In this document: piece by piece, positions 1 through 10,100 of the stretch
Numbering within the stretch: the stretch's first letter is position 1
Layout of the letters: each line of letters opens with the position of its first letter
NCBI GenBank assembly: GCA_009801085.1
Contig: VNWV01000009.1
Span: 920,501-984,500, forward strand
Direction: 5' to 3'
Source of the DNA: Lasiodiplodia sp. COLG20
Taxonomy: Eukaryota > Ascomycota > Dothideomycetes > Botryosphaeriales > Botryosphaeriaceae
Length of the DNA: 64,000 bases
Notes under the pieces: model-generated
The model's input: the letters and a program-made list of their open reading frames with translations, nothing else
Told to the model about the DNA's origin: nothing
Databases searched by the model: none
Made by a program: the position numbers and the translations under genes

Positions 1-419
1 TCGCGCCCGTCATGTACGATAGCCCACCTCGCACCAATTCCATGCGTCAGCAGCAGCGCCAGCCGCCCGCGGTCGTCCAGTACGGTAGCGAGCCCATAGC
101 TAGCAATAGGCGGCCACTGCCGCCCCAGCCGCAGGGTCCGCCGCCTCCTACCGCCGTTGATGCAGCAACGGGAGATCGGCGGTATGCTGCACAAGAGATG
201 CACACGCCGCCCAGCGTTCCGAGGGAGATGAGCGGTGCTCGTGACGGCGGTGGTAGACGTGGAAGCGTGAGGAGGGATAGTAGGTACTATGATGACGATG
301 AGCTGAGTGATGATGACGATTCGTTGGGTAGTTTTAGAAGTTACGGCGACAAAGGACAAGGGGCTGGAAAGGGCGCGGCGACGGGGAAGAAGAAGAAGAA
401 GTGGATGGTTTGGCGGTAA
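1..419 (+). CDS. 3' end of an unidentified protein-coding gene (partial)
   Basis: An open reading frame enters from the left edge (codons in frame with position 3) and ends at TAA 417-419, so the true start and upstream exons lie outside the window. The visible C-terminal part of about 138 residues is low complexity: Gln/Pro-rich at first, then Arg/Gly-rich, then an acidic Asp-rich stretch, then a run of lysines just before a Trp-Met-Val-Trp-Arg C-terminus. No catalytic or structural domain can be seen. The frame is open to the edge and the composition is like a disordered tail of a larger fungal protein. I do not recognise it and give no function. Confidence 0.6.
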   Translation, partial: APVMYDSPPRTNSMRQQQRQPPAVVQYGSEPIASNRRPLPPQPQGPPPPTAVDAATGDRRYAAQEMHTPPSVPREMSGARDGGGRRGSVRRDSRYYDDDELSDDDDSLGSFRSYGDKGQGAGKGAATGKKKKKWMVWR

Positions 420-1131
420 TGGTTTGGTGAGTTGGCAGTGGTTTTTGCGTCCTTTTTATTTCTTTTTTCTCTGTCCTGTTTCCTTTTGCTGCTTGGATTC
501 CCCGTCCTTTGCTTCTTTTCCTTCCTCTGGCTTTCTTCTCTCCCCTTGCGTGATGAGTCTAATGCGTGTACCTGCGCACTGAGTACTCTTTCTCGCTTTA
601 ATCTTATGCATGAAGGATTCATGACTGATGACCGTTACGACGACTGGTGGAAAAATGGGTTGGGCAGGGTCGCGCAGTAATGATGATGCAGGGCTTGAAT
701 GGTTTTATTGATAATTTCTTAAGCACTGCTATCAGTATTTTTTTGGATTATTCTCAGTCGCAGCACTATTCTTCACGGCATAAGCATTTTCATGGTGTGG
801 CTGAGCAAAAAGAAGAATGAGCGTTGACCCGACATTTTTTTTTCTTTTCGGCTTCAATGCTATTAATTGCAGGGTAATGATGCAATGGCAGCGACCACAG
901 GGTTAATTTGGCTTGAAGTTGCTTCTTCCTTTCTTGACTCCATCCTTCTGTTCTTGACTTGGTGCCTTGTAAGTTCCTACTCCACATAGCTGCTTATCGG
1001 AGACCGGGAGTGTCGGAGAACGGCGAGGAACCCAACGACCCGATCGCAGGACACCGCACTACATGCACCAGAAATCTTTAACAATGATGCGACCTACGGG
1101 GAATTAACAAAGTGCATATCTTCCTTTGCGG
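420..1131. other. Intergenic region, no gene seen
   Basis: This stretch holds T/C-rich tracts after the stop of the left-edge gene (probably its 3' untranslated region) and then the upstream region of the dehalogenase-like gene. The short open frames here have no domain and no convincing start context. Confidence 0.5.
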
Positions 1132-1138
1132 TATATAA
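1132..1138 (+). promoter_or_regulatory. TATA-like box of the HAD dehalogenase-like gene
   Basis: The sequence TATATAA lies about 170 nt upstream of the ATG at 1308. It is followed by a pyrimidine-rich stretch (about 1174-1188) typical of fungal transcription start areas. Position and sequence fit a core promoter. Transcript data would be needed to confirm use. Confidence 0.45.
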
Positions 1139-1307
1139 GAGGGTCGCCATCCTACAATTGTTCGTCATGTATTCTCCTCTCTTTTTGAAAAACCAGTACT
1201 GCCACCACAGAAGTCAGTGGATTCTTTTACTGAGCAACCCCCAAATCGCATTCTGAGCTGCAGGCTACCTCAATTGAATCGTCATCAGAGAGAAAGAGAA
1301 GGGAACC

Positions 1308-1988
1308 ATGGCAGCCAAAACCATCGACTTCGAGCCCAAATACATCACCTTCGACTGCTACGGCACACTCATCGACTTCAACATGTCACGCATGGCGCGC
1401 GAAGTCTACTCGGACCGGCTCTCAGGCGAGGAGCTGGAGCGCTTCGTCTCGCTCTTCTCAGGCTACCGCGTCGACGAAGTGCTGGGACCCTACAAGCCCT
1501 ACCGCGAGGTCATTGTCAACGCGCTCTCGCGCACGTGCGCGCGCACGCAGGTTAAATACGACGCCGAGGAGGTGGAGCGCTTCTACGAGGCGATTCCGAG
1601 CTGGGGCCCGCATCCGGACGTGCCCGAAGGGTTGGCTCGGCTTGCGAAGAAGTACAAGCTGGTGATCCTGTCGAATGCGGCCGACGATCAGATCATGCAG
1701 AACGTGGAGAAGCTCGGGGCGCCGTTTCACAAGGTGTTCACGGCGCAGCAGGCGCAGAGCTACAAGCCGCGCATGCAGGGATTCGAGTACATGTTTAAGG
1801 AGCTGGGGTGCAAGCCGGAAGACGTGCTGCACGTGTCGAGCAGCCTGCGGTATGACTTGATGACGGCGGAGAGCATGGGGATCAAACATAAGGTGTTTGT
1901 GAAGAGAGGGCACGAGCCGTCGACGCCGGAGTATAATTACTACGAGGTGGATGATATCAAGCAGCTTGCGGGGATGCTTGGGTTGTGA
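1308..1988 (+). CDS. HAD-superfamily hydrolase, 2-haloacid dehalogenase-like (type II)
   Basis: Intronless, 226 residues, a normal length for the L-2-haloacid dehalogenase group of the HAD fold. Motif I is FDCYGTLID with the nucleophile Asp16. Motif II is LSNA (Ser122/Asn123), motif III Lys is in SYKP (Lys153), and the motif IV region SSSLRYD (about 177-183) supplies the acidic residue Asp183. The family cleaves C-halogen bonds or, in many fungal members, acts on unknown phosphorylated or halogenated small acids. The real substrate cannot be told from sequence. The start at 1308 (accATGg) is the first in-frame ATG and places motif I at the usual distance from the N-terminus. There is no signal peptide, so it is probably cytosolic. 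It stands alone, with a TATA-like box upstream. Confidence 0.85.
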   Translation: MAAKTIDFEPKYITFDCYGTLIDFNMSRMAREVYSDRLSGEELERFVSLFSGYRVDEVLGPYKPYREVIVNALSRTCARTQVKYDAEEVERFYEAIPSWGPHPDVPEGLARLAKKYKLVILSNAADDQIMQNVEKLGAPFHKVFTAQQAQSYKPRMQGFEYMFKELGCKPEDVLHVSSSLRYDLMTAESMGIKHKVFVKRGHEPSTPEYNYYEVDDIKQLAGMLGL

Positions 1989-2551
1989 CGGGAGGCAGTG
2001 TGTATAGACAGAATAGGAATGATGTAGGAGCTGGTCTAATCAAGTGGCGCTACGCAGATCTCCTCGGAGAGGTTAGGTTCCGCTTGCGGTGGTGAGGGCG
2101 AAATCATGGTTGGCTGTGGACGGGAAGCGGACGGTCGGGCGAGCGGTTTGAGGCGATCAAACACCATCAATCTGAGGCATTGGTCCCAAATTAGGCACCA
2201 TCATGTTAGCGAGATTCAGGGTCCGCCCCGCGCAAAACGACGGGACGCTTATTAAAGCCACAGCCGCCGGCCTGCGACGACCCGAAACGTTCTGCCTCTT
2301 TCTTCGCGATCAGCGTGTTTTACATTGCGCGTCGCCACGCATACGTCACTGCTGCGCCCCTTGCGCTCTCTTAGCGGCAACGCACAGCCGTCGCTTCAAC
2401 ACCACGCCGCTCAGCCGCACTCCCATTCAGCATCGTCGCTCGTTTTTGGTTCCACGCCACTCGCTTTCCCCAATAAAAAGATACCCACCCCAAGTCGCGC
2501 CCGTTGTTTCCTTCCACCCAAAACGCCACATTCGGATCTCCACAAAAAAAC
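1989..2551. other. Intergenic region and probable 5' untranslated region
   Basis: The 560 nt between the dehalogenase-like gene and the secreted-protein gene contain C/A-rich stretches near 2460-2550, just before the ATG at 2552, which fit a 5' leader. No additional gene is supported. Confidence 0.4.
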
Positions 2552-3115
2552 ATGCAACTCCACCTGGGCCTTCTGTCCCTTTTGGTCTCTGTTTCGTCCG
2601 CCCGCAACCTTCACAACAACAATTTGCTCCACCGCCGTGACGACTCCACTACTTCCTCGGCTCATGGCTCCATCTCGGCTGTCCCGCCCAACGTCGTGAC
2701 CTTGACTGGTCACTCGACCGCATCCGCGACCGATCTTGCGCCCGTCGACGACACCACCGTCCTAACAACCGTCGCCAACGGCCACACGACCCGCATCACC
2801 CTCGTTCCCACCGCCGCCGCCTCGTCCGACGGTATCGTCATCCTGACCGGCACGGGCAAGACAGCGTCGACAGCGACTGTGACCGAGTCCGCCAGTCGCA
2901 ACGGCACCACCTCGCACATGACCATGCAGACGTCGACTTCCCGTGATGACGCGCTGACGACGACGGAGAGGGCTGCTGCTACCGACTCCAGCGCTAGTCA
3001 GACCGAATCGGCTGCAGCGAGCAGTACGGCCGCTGCGGTGCCTGCGGCGACGGCGGCATTGGGGTGGGCCGGCCTGATCGGAGTGGGTGCGGGTGCGATG
3101 ATTGGGTTGCTTTGA
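2552..3115 (+). CDS. Secreted Ser/Thr-rich protein, probably GPI-anchored
   Basis: Single exon, 187 residues when started at the ATG at 2552 (A-rich leader, good context). A 16-codon longer frame from 2504 would bury the signal peptide, so I reject that start. The N-terminus MQLHLGLLSLLVSVSSA is a typical signal peptide with an Ala cleavage site. The body is dominated by Thr, Ser and Ala with no globular domain, as in heavily O-glycosylated wall proteins. The C-terminus has a small-residue stretch and a final hydrophobic segment (about residues 166-187, Gly/Ala/Leu-rich), matching a GPI-attachment signal. Likely location is the plasma membrane or cell wall. The exact role is unknown, and similar fungal proteins diverge quickly. 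Confidence 0.72.
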   Translation: MQLHLGLLSLLVSVSSARNLHNNNLLHRRDDSTTSSAHGSISAVPPNVVTLTGHSTASATDLAPVDDTTVLTTVANGHTTRITLVPTAAASSDGIVILTGTGKTASTATVTESASRNGTTSHMTMQTSTSRDDALTTTERAAATDSSASQTESAAASSTAAAVPAATAALGWAGLIGVGAGAMIGLL

Positions 3116-4604
3116 GGGCTACCATATTGTTCAACTTGGCATGCATCATATGACACACGCATTAGTCCATGCGACGTTTCTTTCCTTCCGCAACAGCTAT
3201 CGGCGTTCGGAGCACATGTATCTTTCCACAATTCATTCTATTTTCCTGGTGTTTGACAGTACTTTCTCGGCCTTGCACTGAAACAGTCGTCAGCTGCAAC
3301 CCCGCTTTCGACGCGTTCAAACAGCAGACACGACCGTACTTCTCTCTTTCCCCAGCCTTGAACCCAGACGACAAAAAAGAAAATTCACGCTGGCCGTTTT
3401 CGCAGCGTCTGGATTTTCGGCTTGTCTAAAAACTACTCGGGCGAAGTCGACAGCATCACCTCCGGTCTGACCGTCAAGACGCATAGATATTGTCAGACGA
3501 AGAGGGGAGACTCAGCGATAGGAAAGCATATCCCCGTGATAGCCTTCGACTCACCAGCTCTTCGTCGAACGATACAACGGCCGTAAGCGCAAGTGCAGAA
3601 CACTTGAATGTAGCTGCCCGCGCCAAGGACTTCAGTGCGGCATCATGCCCTCAGACACCAGAAAGACGAGCTGAATCTGCTGGAGCAATCCAACCAAGTC
3701 TGTCAACAACAGTTCCTGCTAAGTCTTCAACTGGCAGAGGATCAGATGTCAAGCCTCCGCGTGTTCTTCACTCAGCGTCTTGCAGTTAGCAGCCTTGGCG
3801 TCCAAGAGGAGCGGCCTCTACAGCCTCCCCAAAGTTGGGTTTGTTGCCACATTTCAGCCATGGATCTTATCGCTTCCAAACCACAGAAGTAAGCACAAGG
3901 AGAACCGATTGAGCCATGCAGTTATCGAGTTTCTCGTTGAGAATATGGAAAAGCTTATTCAAGGCTTACAAGGTTCAAGGGATGCAGATCAGGACTGTGA
4001 TCTCCATCATGCATAAATCGCCAGGCACAAGGTCAATATTGGAGATGACCTGCTCTAATCCAATGGCTGCAGAAGAGACAATACGCGACACATTGTTGGC
4101 GCTGATATTAGCATGGCATCGAATCCTCACCATTTCAACAGACTTTTGATCAACAAATCTAACCAAATTTTCTGAAGCGGTTGCTTGCTTTTCGACCTTT
4201 GCTCTAATGATCTCTCCATAAATACACATCGTTACGTGAACATAAGCCCAGCTGATGGAGGATTAGTCAGGGCTAACGGCAAGCGGCTATTTATGCCGGC
4301 TTCGCGCTTGCACCCTGGACGATGCCCCGCATCACCAACCCAGCAGCTGCACGAATTGCATGTCGTTTCTCAGCAGGCAGCAGCCAGTAAGACCCTCTCT
4401 TGTCCCCACTTTTTCTTAGCGATACGGAATCCTGCGACTAGCTGCCAAAAAAAAATTCCAGAAGGGGAAAATGCACTAATGCAAGCTGCCCTAACGCCGT
4501 TTCCTCCGCGCTCCTTGCTTACAGCTCCATGAAGAAGCCAATAGTAAAGACGATCACCTGCCACAAGCGCTTAGTGCTCACAATGCCAATGATACACCTG
4601 TATG
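3116..4604. other. Gene-free stretch with a possible decayed gene fragment
   Basis: No intact gene is supported in this 1.5 kb. Between about 3480 and 4150 several overlapping short frames in different phases (for example 3635-3892 and 3780-4016) give protein-like pieces broken by stops. One piece (around 3655-3710) carries a DELNLLEQSNQVCQQ run that loosely resembles the helical N-terminal region of fungal NLR/Helo-like proteins. This would fit a pseudogene relic, but the match is weak and from memory. Confidence 0.3.
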
Positions 4605-4617
4605 CCCCGCAGCGGGG
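4605..4617. promoter_or_regulatory. 13-bp perfect inverted repeat in the aldehyde dehydrogenase promoter
   Basis: CCCCGC-A-GCGGGG lies 94 nt upstream of the aldehyde dehydrogenase ATG. It contains two opposed WGCGG half-sites (TGCGG on the minus strand, AGCGG on the plus strand), the element type bound by the ethanol regulator AlcR in Aspergillus. A CCCCT stress element follows at 4619-4623, then a T/A-rich stretch. Binding by any factor here is inference. Confidence 0.4.
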
Positions 4618-4710
4618 TCCCCTCTCTATATCTATTTCTGCCCTCACTGACGCTTCTTTGTAGCTTCAATCCCGAGTAATTCTTCAACTGTGCAACTACT
4701 ATCCACCACA

Positions 4711-6398
4711 ATGGCCACTGACGGAGCTTCATCCTCGTTCAAGACGCAGCTCTTTATTAACAATGAGGTATTCCAACCCTGACAGTCTCCCAAAAGGGTT
4801 GCTAACAATTTCGGCCAGTACGTCGATGCCCAGTCTGGGGAATCATTCCCTCTCTACAATCCGGCCGATGAGTCCCTCCTTCACCCGGGTATCCAGGCCG
4901 CGGGTCCCGCAGACATTGATGCCGCTGTTGCCGGCGCCCAAGCAGCGTGAGTTTTCTTCTTCTCAACACTATATACACCTTCCCCGCCGCTAACCCAAAG
5001 GGGGAAATAGTTTCAAACCTGGCAGCCCTTGGCGAAGCAACTTCCCGGCCAAGCGACGCGCGGCGGCGATGCACAAGCTGGCGGACTTGATAGAGGCGAA
5101 CGCGGCAGAGCTGGGCAGACTGGAGACGCTGGCTATGGGCCAGCCGCCACTGGTGGCCGGGATGATGGCGCAGTGGACCGCCGACACGTTCAGATACTAC
5201 GCCGGCTGGGCCGACAAGGTTTCGGGCGAGACGTTCCCTGCCGAGCAGGACGAGAACGGCAACGGCGGGCCGGGCACGTACAAGATTGTGAAGTATGAGC
5301 CCTTGGGCGTGTGTGCGGGTGTGGGCGCGTGGAATGCGGCGCAGACGTAAGTGCACCTTTTATGAAGATGAGAGAAACGACGCAGAACTGACAGCTCACA
5401 ACAGCACCTTCGCCTGGAAAGTGGCGCCCGCGCTTGCGGCCGGCAACACGGTCATCTACAAGCCGTCGGAGAAGGCGCCCCTCGGCGTGCTCGCCCTCGG
5501 CGCGCTGATCAAGGAAGCAGGCTTCCCGCCGGGCGTGGTGCAGCTGGTGTCGGGCGGCGGCAGCACGGGGGCGCTGCTGGCGTCGCACCCGCAAATCGCC
5601 AAGATCAGCTTCACGGGCTCCGTCGCCACGGGCCGCAAGATCCAGGAGGCCGCCGTGCGCTCCAACATGAAGCGCGTCACGCTCGAGCTGGGCGGCAAGA
5701 GCCCGGCCCTCGTCTTCGCCGACGCCGACCTGGACAACGCCGTCCAGCAGTGCTCCATCAACTTCCTGCTCAACAGCGGCCAGGTCTGCGTCGCCGCCAG
5801 CCGCACCCTGGTCCAGGAGGACATTGCCGACGCCTTCGTCGAGCGCCTCAAGGCCGTCTTCGAGCACACGGCCAAGGCCATGCGCGACCCCTCCCTCAAG
5901 GGCGCCCACCCGCTGCAGTTCCTGGGCCCCATGGCCGACCGCGCCCAGTTCGACCGCGTCATGGGCTTCATCGAGCGCGCAAAGGCCGCCGCCGACGCCG
6001 ACAACGGCAAGCTGCTGACCGGAGGCGGCCGCGTCGGCGAGAAGGGCCTGTTCGTCGAGCCCACCATCTTCGTGAATCCCAAGCCCGACAGCGAGATCTA
6101 CAAGCAGGAGGTCTTCGGCCCCGTGAGCACCGTGAGGACCTTCAAGACCGAGGAGGAAGCCATCGCCTTGGCCAACGACACTTCGTACGGCCTGTCCGCG
6201 ACCCTGTACACCAACTCCATCTCTCGCGCGCTGCGCGTATCTGGCTTGATCGAAGCTGGCACCGTTGGCGTCAACACAGCCTTCATGCCGAACAACATGA
6301 CGCCCTTCGGCGGAATCAAGCAGAGCGGATCCGGCAGGGAATTGGGAAAACAGGGCATACTGGCCTACTTGGAAATGAAGACCATTCACATCAAGTAA
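4711..6398 (+). CDS. NAD(P)-dependent aldehyde dehydrogenase (ALDH1/2-like)
   Basis: Four exons, 4711-4767, 4819-4946, 5011-5346 and 5405-6398, encode 504 residues, the normal family length. All introns have GT/AG borders and the phases join cleanly (0, 2, 2). The enzyme oxidises aldehydes to acids with NAD(P)+. The catalytic Cys in GQVCVA falls at residue 302 and the general-base Glu in LELGGKSP at residue 268, identical to mammalian ALDH2 numbering. The coenzyme-site Lys is in YKPSEKAP and the FTGS loop follows. The N-terminal FINNEYVDAQSG and C-terminal FGGIKQSGSGRE motifs are standard. There is no obvious mitochondrial leader, so it is probably cytosolic. The promoter carries an inverted repeat that may give carbon-source control. 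Fungal paralogues handle acetaldehyde and many other aldehydes, so the substrate is uncertain. Confidence 0.93.
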
Positions 6399-7140
6399 GC
6401 CGTCATTTCAGCGAGAACAAGACCGTATCACTGACCGTGAGCAACAGCATGGGCGTCTAAAAAACCTTGGAAGAAGGGGAAAAGAAAAGTGTGTCAGTTT
6501 CTACTGCGAGTACTTGAATTCCCCATGCGTATCTAATGGAACACACGTATGGAAGGAAATGAATCATGATACCCCTGAAAAGCCTGATCTGTATGTGAAC
6601 AATTGCACTGCTCTCCTCTTACGTGTCTAAGCTCGATCACATCTTACTCTCTACAACTATCAAGTCAATTTTGAATGTATAAGATATCCCATATCCTTAA
6701 CTATGCTATACTATCACACATCCTTACAAACGTAATCAACAATTCTCGTCACCTATTAAAGTGAAGATCAAAGAAGATGGAGTACATCAGATGCTTCTCG
6801 AAAACAAGGGGGAAAAGAGAAACGCTGATCGAAAATCAAACAAAAAGGAAAAATCGTAAAGGAATGCCAATCATGAACTCATGAACTCATGTGAACTTTT
6901 CCAAAAGTCATGCCCAAGGTCAGAATACAGTTCCCAGCACACACGGAGCCATCGCTCCTAATGACAGAAGGAGCCGAGAGGATGGAGTCCGCAGCTTCCT
7001 CCCACAGAAGCCACGGAGCTTCAACCCTTTCCTCCATCAGCCACCGGGGCGGGCCCGAAGAGTGACTGGCATGCAGTTTTCTCCTTCCTCATCATCAATT
7101 ACATCGTCACCCATTTCCCCGTTTCGTAGCGAGCAAACAT
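6399..7140. other. Intergenic region between convergent genes
   Basis: This stretch lies between the 3' ends of the aldehyde dehydrogenase (plus) and the LEA/DUF3659 gene (minus). It is relatively A/T-rich, as expected for 3' untranslated regions and terminators. No further gene is seen. Confidence 0.5.
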
Positions 7141-10100
7141 TTATTTGCTGCCGCCACCAAACAGACCGCCGACGAGCGGCAGACCCTTGGCGCCATCGCC
7201 CTTCTTCTTCTCCTTCTTGCCGCCGCCGAGAGCTTCGGTAATGCTTCCGAGGCCGAGGCCCTTGAGGAGCTTGTCGATGCCCAAGCCTCCAAGCAGACCA
7301 TTGACGAGACCGCCGAGACCCAAGCCGTTTAGCAGACGACCGACAAGACCGAGCACGCCAGACAGCAGCAGGCCGACGGCGGCGATGATTTGGAAGAGCG
7401 GCTCGGTGAGCAGCGCCCACAGGGGGTTGAGCTTCTTCTTGGCGTGCGGCATGTCGGCGATCTTCTTCTTCGCGTTGTCGATGGTCGTCACGACTGTCGT
7501 CGTAAGCTCCTTCAGGCAGTCCGCCAGGCGGTACTCCTCGGGAGTTGCCTCGCGCGTGCCAGCGCGGCCCTTGGCCTGCGCCGCGATACGGCCATCGGGA
7601 TCCAGACCGCGCAGCGAGCCGTTGCACTCCTGTAGGATGCGACCACCCTCCTCGATGAGTGGCTTGACGTTGTTGACAAGCTCCTCTTCGTCGAGCTCCT
7701 CGCGTGGCGTACGGTCGGCAGCTTCGATGTACTATCGCCATGATTAGCATCTGGTGTGTCGAAGAGTGTATGCTTTTTGAATGACTTACCTCGGTGATCT
7801 GCTTGCACACTGGCTGGACGCGCTCGAGCGTTTGCTGGCAGATGTTTGCCATCTTGTCCGCGAGCTCAGCGTCCTCCTTGCGCTTGCGCATCTCCTCGAG
7901 CTCCTCCTCGGTGGGTCCTTCTTCTTCTTCCTCCTCCTCCTCTACAATGTTCTCCAAGAGTGTAACCTCACCGACCTTGTTGCCATCGTTGTCAACGACA
8001 TATCCGTTGTCGTCAACCTCGAGACCAACGCAGTGGCCAAGGTCGCCAGCGGTGAGGCGGCCCATAACATTGCCATCCTCATCGCGGACCTCACCCTCCT
8101 TGTTGACACGGCGACCAGACATGGGGTTGATGCGGCGCTCCTTCTCTTCAGGCTCCCAGCGTTCGGCCTTACCAATCAGGTTACCATTCTTGTCGATGAT
8201 CTCACCCTCTTCGTCAACCTTGTGGCCCATAAGCTTCTGAACATCTCCCTCAATGACGCGGCCGACGATGCTGCCATCAGGGGTCACAACGTAACCTTCC
8301 TTGGCAACTGTAATGTTGTCGAAACCAGCGAATGGTCCCTCGGCGGTAGTGTCAACGCCCTTCACGAGCTCTGCGCGTCCGATAACGTTGCCGGCATTGT
8401 CCCAGATCTGACCCTGACCGTCAACCCTGCGACCGACCATTTGCTTAGGGTCTCCCTCAGCAACACGGCCAACAATGGCGCCAGCAGAGTCGACGACATT
8501 TCCAGCCTTGTTGACGGTGCAGTTCGCAAGAGCAGAGAGATCCTCGGGTTGCTCCTCCTCCTCTTGCCATGGCTCGGCGTGACCCTTGACGTTTCCGAAT
8601 TTGTCGATGATGTCGCCATCCTCGTCGACCGAGAGGCCGACCAGGCGCTTGGGGTCTCCGTCAACGAGCTCACCAACGACGTTACCATCGGCGTCCTCGA
8701 TCTTCCCGCCGGCAACCACGCGCAGACCCTCGAGGCCAGCGAATGGTCCCTCGGGCTTGGCGACGCGCTCGTTCTCGGGAATGAGCTCGCAGCGGCCAAC
8801 GACCTTGCCAGTGTCGCCGTGGATCAGACCGTTCTCATCGCAGCGACGGCCGGCAAGCTCAGAGATGTTGCCCTCAACAAGCTTACCAAGAGGGATGCCG
8901 CTCTCGTCGACAACGAAGCCCTGCTTATTCAGGACCTTGTTGTCCAGGATGGACAAGTCGGCAGGCTCCTCCTCGGGCTCCTCCTCGAGGGGCTCGGCGT
9001 GGCCCTTAACGTTGCCGTACTTGTCGATGATATCTCCATCCTCATCGACAGATAGACCGATCAGACGCTTGGGGTTGCCGTCGACGATGCGGCCGACGAT
9101 GTTACCGTCTTCGTCGGCCACGTTACCATCGGCGACTACACGGAGGTCCTCGAGTCCGGCGAAGGGTCCTTCAGGCCTAGACTCGCGTTCATGCTCAGGA
9201 ATGAGCTCAACGCGGCCGATGACCTTGCCTGCATCATTCCAGATCTGGCCCTCCTCACCAATCTTCCTGCCTGCGAGCTCTTTCACATTTCCTTCGACAA
9301 GACGAGCAATCGGAACACCCTCGTCACCAATGACATTGCCCTGCTTGTTGAGGGTCTTGCCAATGAGGCTCGAGAGGTCAATAGGTTCAGCCTCGGACTC
9401 CTCAGGCTCCTCATAACGCTCAGCGTGACCAATCACGGAGCCCCTCTTGTCAATGATATCTCCATCTTCATCAACAGCACGGCCGACCAATTTCTTCGCA
9501 TCGCCTTCAACGACGACACCGACGACATTGCCGTTCTCGTCCTCAACCTTGCCGTCCTTGACAACGATGAGGCCCTCGAGGCCAGCGAAAGTGCCCTCTT
9601 GATCTTCCTCGACAGGAACGGTCTTGGCGCGGCCGATGACATTACCCTTGTTGTCCCAGAATTGACCCTGAGAGTCGGCAGTAGCACCAAGCTTGGAGAG
9701 CTTCTTCGCGTCGCCCTCGACCAGCTCACCGACGACGACGCCGTCGGAGTTGATGATCTTACCAGCCTTGTTGACAGTGAGGCCATCGAGGACAGAGAGA
9801 GGAGGTAGATTGTCCTCCTCCGCGACTTCGTCGACAATAGTTTCGGTGCCCTCAGGTGCCTCCTCTTGAACATCTTCGCCCACGAGTTCAGCGCCCTCGG
9901 GGATCTCCTCGCCCTCGTCAACCTGTTGAGGCAGGACACGAACGCGACCGATGATGTTGCCGTCCTTGTCGAGAACCTCGCCCTTGTTATTCAGCTTCTT
10001 GCCAGCGCAATCAGAAAGCTCGCCCTGAACAAGCTCGCCAACCGGGTCACCGTCCTCGTTGAGCACTTGGCCCTTCTTGTTGACCTTCAAGCCGTCCAAG

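Noticed and set aside
5190..6389. A 399-codon frame antisense to the aldehyde dehydrogenase
   Set aside because: It is the shadow of a high-GC3 gene on the opposite strand with strong family motifs.
7781..9055. A 424-codon frame antisense to the LEA/DUF3659 repeats
   Set aside because: It mirrors the repeat structure of the real gene on the other strand; the long antisense frame is a by-product of repeated codons.
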